From positions 1 to 60,886 of the forward strand of contig WAIB01000012.1 in NCBI GenBank assembly GCA_009873655.1: DNA of 60,886 bases, in the 5' to 3' direction. The notes beneath the pieces were generated by a model, which did no database searches, was not told the origin of the DNA, and was given only the letters and a program-made list of their open reading frames with translations. The translations under genes and the position numbers were made by a program. This document shows, in pieces, positions 24,030-32,437 of this stretch. This stretch comes from Nitrospinota bacterium. GTDB taxonomy: Bacteria > Nitrospinota > Nitrospinia > Nitrospinales > VA-1. Position 1 is the stretch's first letter, and every line of letters begins with the position of its first letter.

Positions 24030-25348
24030 AAAAAGCCCTGGTTTTAATCGGGGTGTTGGCTCTCCTTGCCGGTCTCTATTTATCCGATGGCGAATCAGAA
24101 GCACCCCTCAAACCTTCATTTAAATTGTCCGAAGTTGCTCAGGGACCCTTATCCGTAAAGATTTCTGCGACAGGTGTCGTCGAGCCCAATTTCAAGGTTG
24201 AGGTCAAATCAAAAGCCAGCGGTGAAGTTTTATCTTTTCCACTGCTTGAAGGCGACAAGGTTAAAAAAGGGACCCTCCTTTTACAGTTGGATAAATCAGA
24301 TGAAAAAAGAAACGTGGCCAAGGCAAAGGCGGATCTTTCGAGTGCAATTGCCAAACTTAAAAAGGCCGAAACCGCCCTGCTCCTTCAAAAGACGACATAC
24401 ACGACGGATATAAAAACGTCCCAATCCGAAGTCAAATCTGCCATTGCAAATCTCAAGGAAAGTGAAGATAAATTAAAAAGGCAAGTTGAACTTTTTGAAC
24501 AAAAAGTCGTTTCCCAGGAATCCCTGGATGCCGCCGAAACTTTGTTTGAGGTCAATCAACAGAAATTAATCCAGGCGGAATCTCAACTGCAGGAAGCTAA
24601 AGATTCCGTTCATGACATTGCCATGAAGGAAAACGAAATTGAACTGGTAAAAACCGAGGTGGAACTTGCGGAAATCGCTTTGGATGAAGTCGAGGAAAGA
24701 CTCGAGGAAACGGAAATATTTGCTCCCATTTCCGGAGTTATCATTGAAAAACTGGTGGAAGAAGGTCAAATAATAGCTTCAGGTATTTCCAATGTAAGTG
24801 GAGGAACCGCCCTTGCGACCATAGCGGATATGTCTCGTCTGTTTATAATTGCCGACATAGATGAAACGGATATTGGTTCTGTTAAAATGGGACATGAGGT
24901 TACCATTACGGCTGACGCCTTTCCGGATAAGAAATTTAAAGGGCGTGTTAAAAGAATAGCTCCTCAGGGCCTGGTTGAAAACAGTATCACCATTTTCAAG
25001 GTTAAAATCGAGGTTCTTGGAAAAGGGAGAAAAATATTAAAGCCTATGATGTCCGCAAACATAGAAATTGTTACGGGTCACGTCGAGAATTCGATTTACA
25101 CGACAAGGGCCGGTATTCGTGAGGGGGAAGATGGAAAGTTTGCTATGATTTTAAAGGACGACAAGCCGGAAAGAATAAATGTTAAAACAGGAATAAAAAA
25201 CCCGATACATGTTCAAATTCTTTCGGGATTGTCTCCGGGAGACCAGGTTATTCTGGGAGATTGGGAAAAAGTCATGGAGGAAGCCAGGAAATCGAGTTCA
25301 AAAGGCTCTTCCCTTAAGAAAATATTGTGGATGATTCGCTCCAAATAA
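24026..25348 (+). CDS. Membrane-fusion protein (HlyD/MacA family)
   Basis: A 440-residue periplasmic adaptor. It has an N-terminal membrane anchor (ALVLIGVLALLAGLYL), then a biotinyl-lipoyl-like half motif (VSIKISATGVVEPNFKVEVK-type region, here SVKISATGVVEPNFKV). A long coiled-coil hairpin follows (about residues 95-215, rich in Lys/Glu heptads), then the second lipoyl half (FAPISGVIIEKLVEEGQIIA) and beta-barrel domains. It links the inner-membrane MacB-type ABC proteins encoded downstream to the TolC-type channel encoded upstream. The start overlaps the tolC-like stop. A basic, Ser/Lys-rich C-terminal tail (EEARKSSSKGSSLKK) ends the protein. Confidence 0.9.
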   Translation: MKKALVLIGVLALLAGLYLSDGESEAPLKPSFKLSEVAQGPLSVKISATGVVEPNFKVEVKSKASGEVLSFPLLEGDKVKKGTLLLQLDKSDEKRNVAKAKADLSSAIAKLKKAETALLLQKTTYTTDIKTSQSEVKSAIANLKESEDKLKRQVELFEQKVVSQESLDAAETLFEVNQQKLIQAESQLQEAKDSVHDIAMKENEIELVKTEVELAEIALDEVEERLEETEIFAPISGVIIEKLVEEGQIIASGISNVSGGTALATIADMSRLFIIADIDETDIGSVKMGHEVTITADAFPDKKFKGRVKRIAPQGLVENSITIFKVKIEVLGKGRKILKPMMSANIEIVTGHVENSIYTTRAGIREGEDGKFAMILKDDKPERINVKTGIKNPIHVQILSGLSPGDQVILGDWEKVMEEARKSSSKGSSLKKILWMIRSK

Positions 25349-25361
25349 TTTTGAGGTTGCT

Positions 25362-26045
25362 TTGATTTCCGTCAAAAACCTTTCTAAAGTATATGACACG
25401 GGCACATTAACTGTTACCGCATTGCGTGGGGTCAGTTTTAAAATCAAGAAAGGGGAATTTGTGGCTATTATGGGTCCTTCAGGTAGCGGCAAATCCACCC
25501 TGATGAATATGTTAGGTTGCCTGGACCTTCCTACCACCGGGAATTACCGCCTTGAAGACCTGGAAATAAGCAGCCTCAAACCCAACCAGTTGGCTGAAGT
25601 GAGAAATAGACGAATCGGGTTTGTTTTTCAAAGCTTCAATCTCCTTCCCCGCGCAACTGCCCTTGAAAACACGGAACTGCCCCTTCTTTATGGGAGGGTT
25701 TCAAATTCAACTGAAATTGCCATGAACGCCCTTGAGAGGGTTGGATTAAAGCACAGGGCAAATCACAAACCCACAGAACTTTCAGGAGGCGAAAAGCAAA
25801 GGGTTGCAATAGCGAGAGCCTTGGTCAATCAACCCGCCATTATTTTAGCCGATGAACCTACCGGAAATCTGGATTCGGAAACAGGCGAAGACATCATGTC
25901 TCTTTTCCTTCAATTAAATAAAGAAAACGTCACCCTGATTCTGGTCACACATGAAGAGGAAATAGCGTTGAAAGCGCAACGAATTATCAAAATGAAGGAT
26001 GGCAGGATCATTAAAGACCATTTACTCGAGGCCACTCCTTGCTGA
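25362..26045 (+). CDS. MacB/LolD-type ABC transporter ATPase
   Basis: A 227-residue ATP-binding subunit with Walker A GPSGSGKST (about residues 39-47), Q-loop FVFQSFNLLP, signature LSGGEKQRVAIARAL (about 140-154), Walker B IILADEPTGNLD (about 160-171) and H-loop VTHEEE. The sequence belongs to the MacB/LolD/SalX group of small exporters and lipoprotein transporters. The start is TTG at 25362, preceded by GAGG; no ATG is near. The last seven bases overlap the permease gene. Together with the permease it forms the split equivalent of MacB. Confidence 0.93.
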   Translation: MISVKNLSKVYDTGTLTVTALRGVSFKIKKGEFVAIMGPSGSGKSTLMNMLGCLDLPTTGNYRLEDLEISSLKPNQLAEVRNRRIGFVFQSFNLLPRATALENTELPLLYGRVSNSTEIAMNALERVGLKHRANHKPTELSGGEKQRVAIARALVNQPAIILADEPTGNLDSETGEDIMSLFLQLNKENVTLILVTHEEEIALKAQRIIKMKDGRIIKDHLLEATPC

Positions 26046-27247
26046 TCCTGGACTTATTCAAGATGGCCATTCGGAGTTTAATATCCCATAAACTTCGAAC
26101 CTTTTTGACGGCATTGGGGATAATCATCGGAGTGGCATCCGTCATATCCATGATTTCCATTGGTGAAGGTGCCCGCCAGCAGACCCTGAGCACCATTTCC
26201 AAATTTGGAACAAACATCATTACCATTAAACCCGGGCAGAAAAAGTCTCGCCACGTCTCTACAGGAAAAGTCGATACCTTGATTTTGGAGGACGCAACGG
26301 TCATAGAAAAGAATGTTCCGCTCATTACAGGGGTAGCCGCCCAGGTATACCGTTCGGCTCAGTTGAAGTTTGGCAATAAAAATACGAATACAACGGTTCG
26401 CGGAACAGGGAAAAGTTATGCGCATCTCGCTAATTTTGAATTGGAAAAGGGCCGGTATTTCAATCAGCAGGAAATCAATGCTTCTAAAAGGGTGTGTGTT
26501 CTTGGCCAAACCGTCGTAAAAAACCTTTTTGAAGAGGCAAACCCATTAGGGACGAACATAAAGGTGGATGGAAAAAACTTCATGGTTATTGGCACGATGG
26601 AACCAAAAGGGGCTTTGAGCTGGTTTGACCCTGATGACCAGATTTTCATCCCCGTCACTACGGCACAAAAAAGGGTTTTCGGGATGGATCATATTCAGTC
26701 CATAGACGTTCAAGCTGCAAAAATTGAAGATCTGGAAATTATAAAAGAAGACATAGCCCAGTTACTTAGAATCCGGCACAACATACCCAAAGGTAAGGAA
26801 AACGATTTTTATGTGCAGAATTCCTCTCAATGGTTAAACAGCTGGGGGGATGCCGCAAAAACTTTCACTTATTTATTAGGGGGTATTGCTGCCATTTCGT
26901 TAATGGTGGGAGGAATTGGGATTATGAATATCATGCTGGTATCTGTTACAGAGCGTACCCGTGAGATAGGAATCCGAAAAGCCATTGGCGCCAAGAAAAA
27001 GGAGATTCTGGAACAGTTTCTAATCGAGTCGGTTTTAATCAGCTTTCTTGGCGGGGGTGTAGGTATTTTATTAGGAATTTCCATTTCCAAAATGGTCTCC
27101 AATATTGGCGGGTGGGATACGATTGTTTCGACACAATCTATTCTTCTGGCTTTTGGGTTTTCGGTTGGTATCGGAATATTCTTTGGATTTTACCCGGCTA
27201 ATAAAGCGGCAAATATGAACCCCATAGAAGCATTACGATATGAATAG
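26039..27247 (+). CDS. MacB-type ABC transporter permease
   Basis: A 402-residue permease of the MacB/FtsX type. It has one N-terminal helix (FLTALGIIIGVASVISMISI, about residues 23-42), a large periplasmic MacB_PCD domain (about 45-270) and three C-terminal helices (LLGGIAAISLMVGGIGIMNI, LIESVLISFLGGGVGILLGI, ILLAFGFSVGIGIFFGF). TERTREIGIRKAIGAKK between the helices is the hallmark coupling loop. TTG at 26039 overlaps the ATPase stop (TTGCTGA), so the two are translationally coupled. This closes the four-gene exporter operon. The family exports antibiotics, peptides or siderophores; the substrate here is unknown. Confidence 0.92.
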   Translation: MLILDLFKMAIRSLISHKLRTFLTALGIIIGVASVISMISIGEGARQQTLSTISKFGTNIITIKPGQKKSRHVSTGKVDTLILEDATVIEKNVPLITGVAAQVYRSAQLKFGNKNTNTTVRGTGKSYAHLANFELEKGRYFNQQEINASKRVCVLGQTVVKNLFEEANPLGTNIKVDGKNFMVIGTMEPKGALSWFDPDDQIFIPVTTAQKRVFGMDHIQSIDVQAAKIEDLEIIKEDIAQLLRIRHNIPKGKENDFYVQNSSQWLNSWGDAAKTFTYLLGGIAAISLMVGGIGIMNIMLVSVTERTREIGIRKAIGAKKKEILEQFLIESVLISFLGGGVGILLGISISKMVSNIGGWDTIVSTQSILLAFGFSVGIGIFFGFYPANKAANMNPIEALRYE

Positions 27248-27303
27248 TTTGCGGGTCCAATGATTCACTCCTGCTTGTGAAAACACCCCAACCTCCCCTC
27301 CTC

Positions 27304-27332
27304 TTGCCATAATCAGGAATATCTTATATTTT
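27304..27332 (+). promoter_or_regulatory. Candidate promoter for pabB-pabC
   Basis: TTGCCA (27304-27309), a 17-base spacer and TATTTT (27327-27332) precede the pabB ATG at 27344. The match is moderate; it sits in the 96-base gap after the exporter operon. Confidence 0.3.
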
Positions 27333-27343
27333 AGGCGTATATT

Positions 27344-28804
27344 ATGGATATTCTTCCTGACAAAAAGAAATTTATCCGGCTGGCCGCCTCTTCATCTCGT
27401 ATACCCGTTCTGGGTGAAGAACGAATTCCTGATCTTGATCCCTTCCTCTTATTCCAGGAGCTTTATAAAAACTCGGACCAGTTTTTCCTGCTGGAGAGCG
27501 GAAAGGGTCCTTTGGAAACAGCACAGTTCTCGATTTTTGGGGATTCCCATTCGCGCCTGTTAAAGGTTTTTGGAGAAAAAGCAAGTTTATACGAAAACGG
27601 TAATTTGAAATCAGAGCTTCCCGAAATAAGCCAGGCTTTCAAAATGCTGAATTTTGAACATTCGCAAATGGACTACTTGCCTCACTTTTGGGGAGGTTGG
27701 GTTGGTTTTGTGGGATATGAAGCCGGGGCTTTATTTGAAAATCTGCCTTTAAGCTCTTGCAAAAATAATCCCGATATAAGCTTTATGGAGGTCGAGGGGC
27801 TGTTTGTTTATGACCATAATAATAAAAAACTGAAATTTATTTTATCAGGAAACCAGAAGACAAAAGAATCTGATTACGAGGATTTTGTTTGGGAAATCAA
27901 ACGAGTCTGGAAAGACGTTCAAAGGGCGATCAAGAAAATAAGACACGGAGATCCGTTAACAGCGGAAAGAAGAAAACCTTTTCTACCTGTTCCACTCGAA
28001 CCCATTATGCAAAAAGAGGACTATATAAGTAAGGTAAACAAAGCTAAAGAATATATTTCCCAGGGAGATATTTACCAGGCCAATCTTTCTCAGAAGTTTG
28101 AAGCGACATTTAATCAAGACCCGTTTGATTTATACCAGAGATTAAGAAAGGTCAACCCTTCTCCCTTTTCCGGATTGTTAAAGTTTGATGACCTTACACT
28201 TGTCAGCTCTTCCCCTGAACGATTGATAAAAATTTCCGGTGATAAAATCGAATCCCGTCCTATTGCAGGCACACGTCCCCGCAGTACCAATGTTGAAGAG
28301 GATAAGGCTTTAACAGCAGAGCTGTTGTTGAATGATAAAGAGCGTGCCGAACATTTAATGCTGGTTGATCTTGAAAGAAATGACCTGGGCCGTATCTGCA
28401 AGGTGGGAACCGTTGAAGTAACTGACTTCATGTTTCTGGAAAAATATTCTCATGTGAGCCACATCGTATCCAATATTTCAGGAAGTCTTTTACCCAACCG
28501 GGAGGTTTTTGATATTTTAAAAGCGATGTTTCCGGGCGGTACTATTACAGGCTGCCCAAAAATAAGATGCATGGAAATAATCCACGAATTGGAACCTGTC
28601 GAGCGCGGACCCTATTCCGGATCTTTTGGTTACATCGGTTATGCGCCTTATCTGGATTTGAATATTATTATTCGCTCAATAGTCATCCACAAGGGCAAAG
28701 CAAGCTTTCATGTGGGTTCGGGAATTGTGGCCGATTCAGTTCCTGAAAAAGAATACCAGGAGACTTTAGATAAAGCTGCCGCCATGGTTGAAGCCTTATC
28801 TTAG
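27344..28804 (+). CDS. pabB: Aminodeoxychorismate synthase component I
   Basis: A 486-residue chorismate-binding enzyme. The C-terminal catalytic domain has PIAGTRPRS (about residues 306-314), LLNDKERAEHLMLVDLERND (about 326-345) and GGTITGCPKIRCMEIIHELE (about 400-419). The ITG...PKIR form of the last motif is typical of PabB, where anthranilate synthase TrpE usually has VSGAPK. It would add ammonia from glutamine to chorismate for p-aminobenzoate/folate synthesis. The pabC-like gene follows at once, which supports this reading, but no PabA glutaminase gene is adjacent, so PabA must be encoded elsewhere. Confidence 0.88.
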   Translation: MDILPDKKKFIRLAASSSRIPVLGEERIPDLDPFLLFQELYKNSDQFFLLESGKGPLETAQFSIFGDSHSRLLKVFGEKASLYENGNLKSELPEISQAFKMLNFEHSQMDYLPHFWGGWVGFVGYEAGALFENLPLSSCKNNPDISFMEVEGLFVYDHNNKKLKFILSGNQKTKESDYEDFVWEIKRVWKDVQRAIKKIRHGDPLTAERRKPFLPVPLEPIMQKEDYISKVNKAKEYISQGDIYQANLSQKFEATFNQDPFDLYQRLRKVNPSPFSGLLKFDDLTLVSSSPERLIKISGDKIESRPIAGTRPRSTNVEEDKALTAELLLNDKERAEHLMLVDLERNDLGRICKVGTVEVTDFMFLEKYSHVSHIVSNISGSLLPNREVFDILKAMFPGGTITGCPKIRCMEIIHELEPVERGPYSGSFGYIGYAPYLDLNIIIRSIVIHKGKASFHVGSGIVADSVPEKEYQETLDKAAAMVEALS

Positions 28805-28816
28805 GAGAGTAAATGG

Positions 28817-29692
28817 ATGCGTGAGCCCACCGTATACGTAAACGGATTGTTTATGCGTCAGAGTAACGCAAAAATCTCTATTCTGGATAGAGGTTTTTGC
28901 TATGGAGATGGACTGTTTGAAACCATCCGTGTAAATAAAGGAAAAATTTTTTGCCTGGAAAAACATATAGAAAGATTATTTGATTCAATGCCGCAAGTTC
29001 TAATTGATCTTCCTATGACCCGCCTGGAACTTGCTAAAGTGGTAAAGGAGACTTTGGCTAGAAATAAATTGAAAAATGCCATTGTTCGATTAGCGGTCAC
29101 ACGGGGGAATACACAATCAAATATCCAGATCGATTATGAAACTCCCCCCACCCTGGTGGTCAATATTCGTCCTTTTACACCCCTTCCAAAGGCGGTTTAT
29201 AAAAAGGGCATACGTATCATGCTTTTTCAGGAACGGGCGAACCTGACCAATGGAATTAGACAGCGTTTGAAGTCCTGCAATTATTTATCAAATATTCTGT
29301 TGAAAGAAATTTCAGACAAAAAGAATTTTATGGAGGGGGTTGTCGTTGATCCTGATTTCGGTGTCACTGAAGGTACCACCAGCAATATATTTATTGTAGA
29401 AAAAGGACAATTGAAAACTCCACCCCTGAGTCCCTACGTCTTAGCAGGCATTACACGGCAAGTTGTTATTGATATTGCCAGGGACAATAAAATACCCTTT
29501 CTAGAAGGCCAGATTACGAAAGAAGAACTCCTTAATGCTGATGAGGTTTTTATAACAAGCAGCGGGATCGAAATTGTCCCTGTTACCCAGGTAGACTCAA
29601 ACCCTATCGCGAACAAAAAACCGGGGATTTTAACAGGGTTTATTCATGATGAATTTTTAAAATGCGTTGAAGCAGAGAGTAAATCATGCTAA
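28817..29692 (+). CDS. pabC: Class IV aminotransferase, probably aminodeoxychorismate lyase
   Basis: A 291-residue fold-type IV PLP enzyme. The N-terminal GFCYGDGLFETIRVNKGKIF block, the PLP-binding lysine in LKSCNYLSNILL (about residue 154), and GVTEGTTSNIFIVEKGQL (about 179-196) with TSSGIEIVPV near the end are all present. The family includes PabC, branched-chain aminotransferase and D-amino-acid aminotransferase, which are hard to separate by eye; the position 12 bases after pabB favours PabC. A relative with a different context lies at 58623-59486. AGGAG about 10 bases upstream supports this ATG. Confidence 0.85.
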   Translation: MREPTVYVNGLFMRQSNAKISILDRGFCYGDGLFETIRVNKGKIFCLEKHIERLFDSMPQVLIDLPMTRLELAKVVKETLARNKLKNAIVRLAVTRGNTQSNIQIDYETPPTLVVNIRPFTPLPKAVYKKGIRIMLFQERANLTNGIRQRLKSCNYLSNILLKEISDKKNFMEGVVVDPDFGVTEGTTSNIFIVEKGQLKTPPLSPYVLAGITRQVVIDIARDNKIPFLEGQITKEELLNADEVFITSSGIEIVPVTQVDSNPIANKKPGILTGFIHDEFLKCVEAESKSC

Positions 29693-29729
29693 TTTCTATG
29701 CCCGTTTATAAATTTAATTGAGCGATTTC

Positions 29730-30152
29730 ATGGCTGAATCAGAAAGATTTCAAGATAACCCGTCGGGAGTTATTACCGATAACAAGTACAAGAAGCTATG
29801 GCTTCCCAAGGATTCCTGGGGGGACCTTGGACAGTGGAGAAATTATCAAGAGGCAATTGCCTATGCTCGTTTGATGAATCAGGTCTACGCGGGAGGGTTT
29901 AGCGATTGGAGGCTTCCCACCAGGCAGGAAGCGGAAGACCTTTATGATGTTGCTTGTGATTCGCTGGATTGGGAGAACGAGATCGTTCATATCTCAACCG
30001 TTTTTGTAACAAAATGTTCCAATTTCATCTGGACCAGTGATAAAGATGAAAATCAGAATATCTGCAGAATCAATTTAAGAAATAAAGAAACGGAATTTAT
30101 TGACCCCAATACCCGCGACCAACAGGCGGCAAGGTTGGTTCGTGATATTTAA
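29730..30152 (+). CDS. DUF1566 (Lcl-type) domain protein
   Basis: A 140-residue stand-alone DUF1566/Lcl_C domain, the second in this window. Signatures are the N-terminal DNKYKKLWLPKDSWGD (where relatives have DxxTGLxW), WRNYQEAIAYARLMNQ, GGFSDWRLPTRQEAEDLY (about residues 55-72), FIWTSDKDENQNICRINL and AARLVRDI at the end. There is no signal peptide. ATG at 29730 is chosen over a TTG four codons upstream because GAG lies in the right place. It is more divergent in its N-terminus than the copy at 7193. It follows pabC by about 38 bases and may share its transcript. Confidence 0.78.
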   Translation: MAESERFQDNPSGVITDNKYKKLWLPKDSWGDLGQWRNYQEAIAYARLMNQVYAGGFSDWRLPTRQEAEDLYDVACDSLDWENEIVHISTVFVTKCSNFIWTSDKDENQNICRINLRNKETEFIDPNTRDQQAARLVRDI

Positions 30153-30166
30153 TATTTTTCTTATAT

Positions 30167-30562
30167 TCAATCCTTATTTATCCAAATGGTCTGCCAGAAG
30201 GTTTGGGAGTCCAGGTTGCTAAACCCGCCCTCCTGATACTCTTTTCCTGCAATCGATATTTCTTCGGTCTGTTCACCATCACTTGCAACGATTAGAACAT
30301 CCGCATGCCTGGTCTTTTCAAATCCATTAAAAAGGGTTCCTGCTAACGTTTGTTTTGCATTGAGGGGAATGAACCGTGCCGTTCTTTCGCCTTTTTTGGA
30401 ATCATGTAAGTCAAGGCATAAACCGTTGTTTTTTATCCAAAGCTCAATACTTTGATCTTCTTTTTTTCCAGTAGCAAAAATTTTATCATCGATTCGAACC
30501 GCATGCACCGGACCCACTGAACCTTTAATCCAGACCTTACCGGTATCTTTTATTTCTGCCAT
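30167..30562 (-). CDS. Unknown 131-residue beta-rich protein
   Basis: I do not recognise this protein. It is soluble, with no signal peptide, and composed of short alternating polar/hydrophobic segments suggesting an all-beta fold (VWIKGSVGPVHAVRIDDKIF, SIELWIKNNGLCLDLHDS, DVLIVASDGEQTEEISIAG). It contains a single cysteine (in NGLCLDL), and it ends QTFWQTIWINKD. It is divergent from bioF with a 91-base gap and convergent with the DUF1566 gene. No motif indicates an activity. Confidence 0.6.
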   Translation of the reverse strand: MAEIKDTGKVWIKGSVGPVHAVRIDDKIFATGKKEDQSIELWIKNNGLCLDLHDSKKGERTARFIPLNAKQTLAGTLFNGFEKTRHADVLIVASDGEQTEEISIAGKEYQEGGFSNLDSQTFWQTIWINKD

Positions 30563-30587
30563 ATTCCTGATTTCAAATAGGGTTTCT

Positions 30588-30616
30588 TTGACTTGAAAGA
30601 GGATTTATACCATAAT
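30588..30616 (+). promoter_or_regulatory. Candidate sigma70 promoter for the biotin cluster
   Basis: TTGACT (30588-30593), a 17-base spacer and CATAAT (30611-30616), about 38 bases before the bioF start. No convincing BirA operator dyad was seen around it. Confidence 0.45.
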
Positions 30617-30653
30617 TTTAATTTTTCAACCCACCTCAAAATAGCAAAGTTAA

Positions 30654-31787
30654 TTGATTGAAAAATTAATCAACCGTTTGAATAAAGATCTGAATGATCG
30701 TAAAGAGAAAAACCTTTACCGGGAAGTCAAATTGTACAGTGGTTACCGGTGTAATCTGTCCTCCAACGATTATTTTCAGCTCCGCTATCATCCCAAAGTT
30801 ATTTCTAAAGCCAAGGAGGCCTGTGAAATCTATGGAACAGGAAGCGGTGCTTCCCCTCTCCTTTCCGGTTTTCTTCCCTGCCACAAGGATTTGCTGGACG
30901 AAATTCTAAAATGGAAACAAAAACCCTCCGGTATGCTGTTTAATTCCGGTTATGCTGCCAATCAGTCCATTTTAAAATATCTTCCAGGAAAAAATGACCT
31001 TATTTTGGCCGATCGCCTGGTTCACAATTCCATAGCTCAAGCACTCAAAAAATGTCCTGCGAAATTCAAGCGTTACGGCCATCTTGATCTGGATGATTTG
31101 GAAAAACTTTTACAAACACATCAGGAACAATACGAATCTATTTTTGTGATTACTGAAAGTGTATTCAGTATGGATGGAGATTATCCGAACCTGAATTCGC
31201 TGGTAGCTTTGAAAAAAAAGTTTCCTTTTGTGCTGGTGCTTGATGAAGCCCATGGTACAGGGGTTTTTGGACCCACTGGCGGAGGGCTTGCCGAGGAAAT
31301 GGGGGTTTTGCCGGAAATTGATATCCTCGTGGGAACGCTGGGAAAATCCTTGGGAAGTATGGGCGCCTATGTATTGGCTAATAATCAATCCATAATTGAA
31401 TACTTAACCAATGAGGCGGGTGAATATATTTACTCAACATTTATGTCTCCTGCACAAGCCGCGGCAGCTTTGCAAGCTGTTAAATTAATAAAAAAATATG
31501 ACACGAAGAGAAAAAAGCTGCGGGAATTGTCGAAATATCTCAGGAAAGCAGTCAATCCCTCGAGTGAAAAATATTTATCCCCCATCGTTCCTGTTTTAAT
31601 AGGCGATTCCCTGAAGACAATTAAAATACGGGATGTATTGCTGGAGAAAGGAATCCTGGTAGGAGCGGTTCGTCCTCCTACGGTTCCTGCTAATACCTCT
31701 CGTCTCAGGGTTTCACTTAACTCAGAAATCAATAAATCGGTCGTGGACGAATTATTGAATATTCTTGAGGATGGGAAAAAATGCTGA
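30654..31787 (+). CDS. bioF: 8-amino-7-oxononanoate synthase
   Basis: A 377-residue alpha-oxoamine synthase with the BioF pattern: LSSNDYFQLRYHPKVI (about residues 34-49), YGTGSGASPLLSGFLPCHKD (about 61-80), LVLDEAHGTGVFGPTGGG (about 198-215) and the PLP lysine in VGTLGKSLGSMGAYV (about residue 234). It condenses pimeloyl-ACP (or -CoA) with alanine. The start is TTG at 30654, with no close ATG. The stop overlaps the next gene, a BioH-like hydrolase, by seven bases; bioC lies 3 kb downstream. The set suggests the BioC-BioH route to pimeloyl-ACP. Confidence 0.92.
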   Translation: MIEKLINRLNKDLNDRKEKNLYREVKLYSGYRCNLSSNDYFQLRYHPKVISKAKEACEIYGTGSGASPLLSGFLPCHKDLLDEILKWKQKPSGMLFNSGYAANQSILKYLPGKNDLILADRLVHNSIAQALKKCPAKFKRYGHLDLDDLEKLLQTHQEQYESIFVITESVFSMDGDYPNLNSLVALKKKFPFVLVLDEAHGTGVFGPTGGGLAEEMGVLPEIDILVGTLGKSLGSMGAYVLANNQSIIEYLTNEAGEYIYSTFMSPAQAAAALQAVKLIKKYDTKRKKLRELSKYLRKAVNPSSEKYLSPIVPVLIGDSLKTIKIRDVLLEKGILVGAVRPPTVPANTSRLRVSLNSEINKSVVDELLNILEDGKKC

Positions 31788-32437
31788 CCATAACAGCAAT
31801 ATCCGGTTGGGCTGTCCCCGAAACCTGGTATGCAGACCAGGTAAAACAGGCATTCCCCAACTCGGACTTAAAAATTGTTTATCCGGAGGATCCTGAAAAC
31901 AGCGAAGAAGCAAAAAGTATTCTAAGTGGATTCAAATCACAGTTATATATAGGATATTCATTGGGAAGTCTCTGGCTTTTGAAATACCAATGCTACTTAC
32001 CCCAAAACTGTCAAAAAGCGATAATAGCCCCTATTCTAGCGTTTTTGGATAAAGCTGATATGGGAGGAAAAACCTCGGAGTCTCAATTAAAATACTTGAT
32101 TAAAGTATTGGCAGGAAGTTCAAGCAAAATGGAAGTTTTGAGAGATTTTTTTTACCATGCGGATTTACCCTATCCAGAATCTCAGGTCCATGAAATTCGC
32201 GACAGGGAAACCCTGATAAAAGGATTGGAGTTCCTGCAAAATTCCTCGGTCACTGGCAAAGAAACTAATGATTTTTTGTCGATTATAGGAGAAAATGATA
32301 TTTTTATAGATGCTGAAACATTAAAAGTTCATATTCCACATTTGGAAATCATGAGCGGAGTTGGTCATTCACCTATCCCATTGCTGAATCAATTAGCACA
32401 AACTCTACAGGATAGAGGATTTACAGATACCAAATGA
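31781..32437 (+). CDS. Alpha/beta hydrolase, probable pimeloyl-ACP methyl ester esterase (BioH-like)
   Basis: A 218-residue alpha/beta hydrolase. The nucleophile elbow is GYSLGS (about residues 57-62), like GWSLGG in BioH. An acid in [10 protein letters not shown] (about residue 170) and His in SGVGHSPI (about 190) complete a plausible Ser-Asp-His triad. The N-terminal [15 protein letters not shown] resembles the HGWG-type oxyanion region. BioH removes the methyl ester placed by BioC; being wedged between bioF (7-base overlap) and bioC strongly suggests that role. Overall similarity to classical BioH is low, so it may be one of the non-orthologous BioH replacements (BioG/BioJ/BioK-like). The stop overlaps the kinase start by four bases. 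Confidence 0.72.
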   Translation: MLTITAISGWAVPETWYADQVKQAFPNSDLKIVYPEDPENSEEAKSILSGFKSQLYIGYSLGSLWLLKYQCYLPQNCQKAIIAPILAFLDKADMGGKTSESQLKYLIKVLAGSSSKMEVLRDFFYHADLPYPESQVHEIRDRETLIKGLEFLQNSSVTGKETNDFLSIIGENDIFIDAETLKVHIPHLEIMSGVGHSPIPLLNQLAQTLQDRGFTDTK

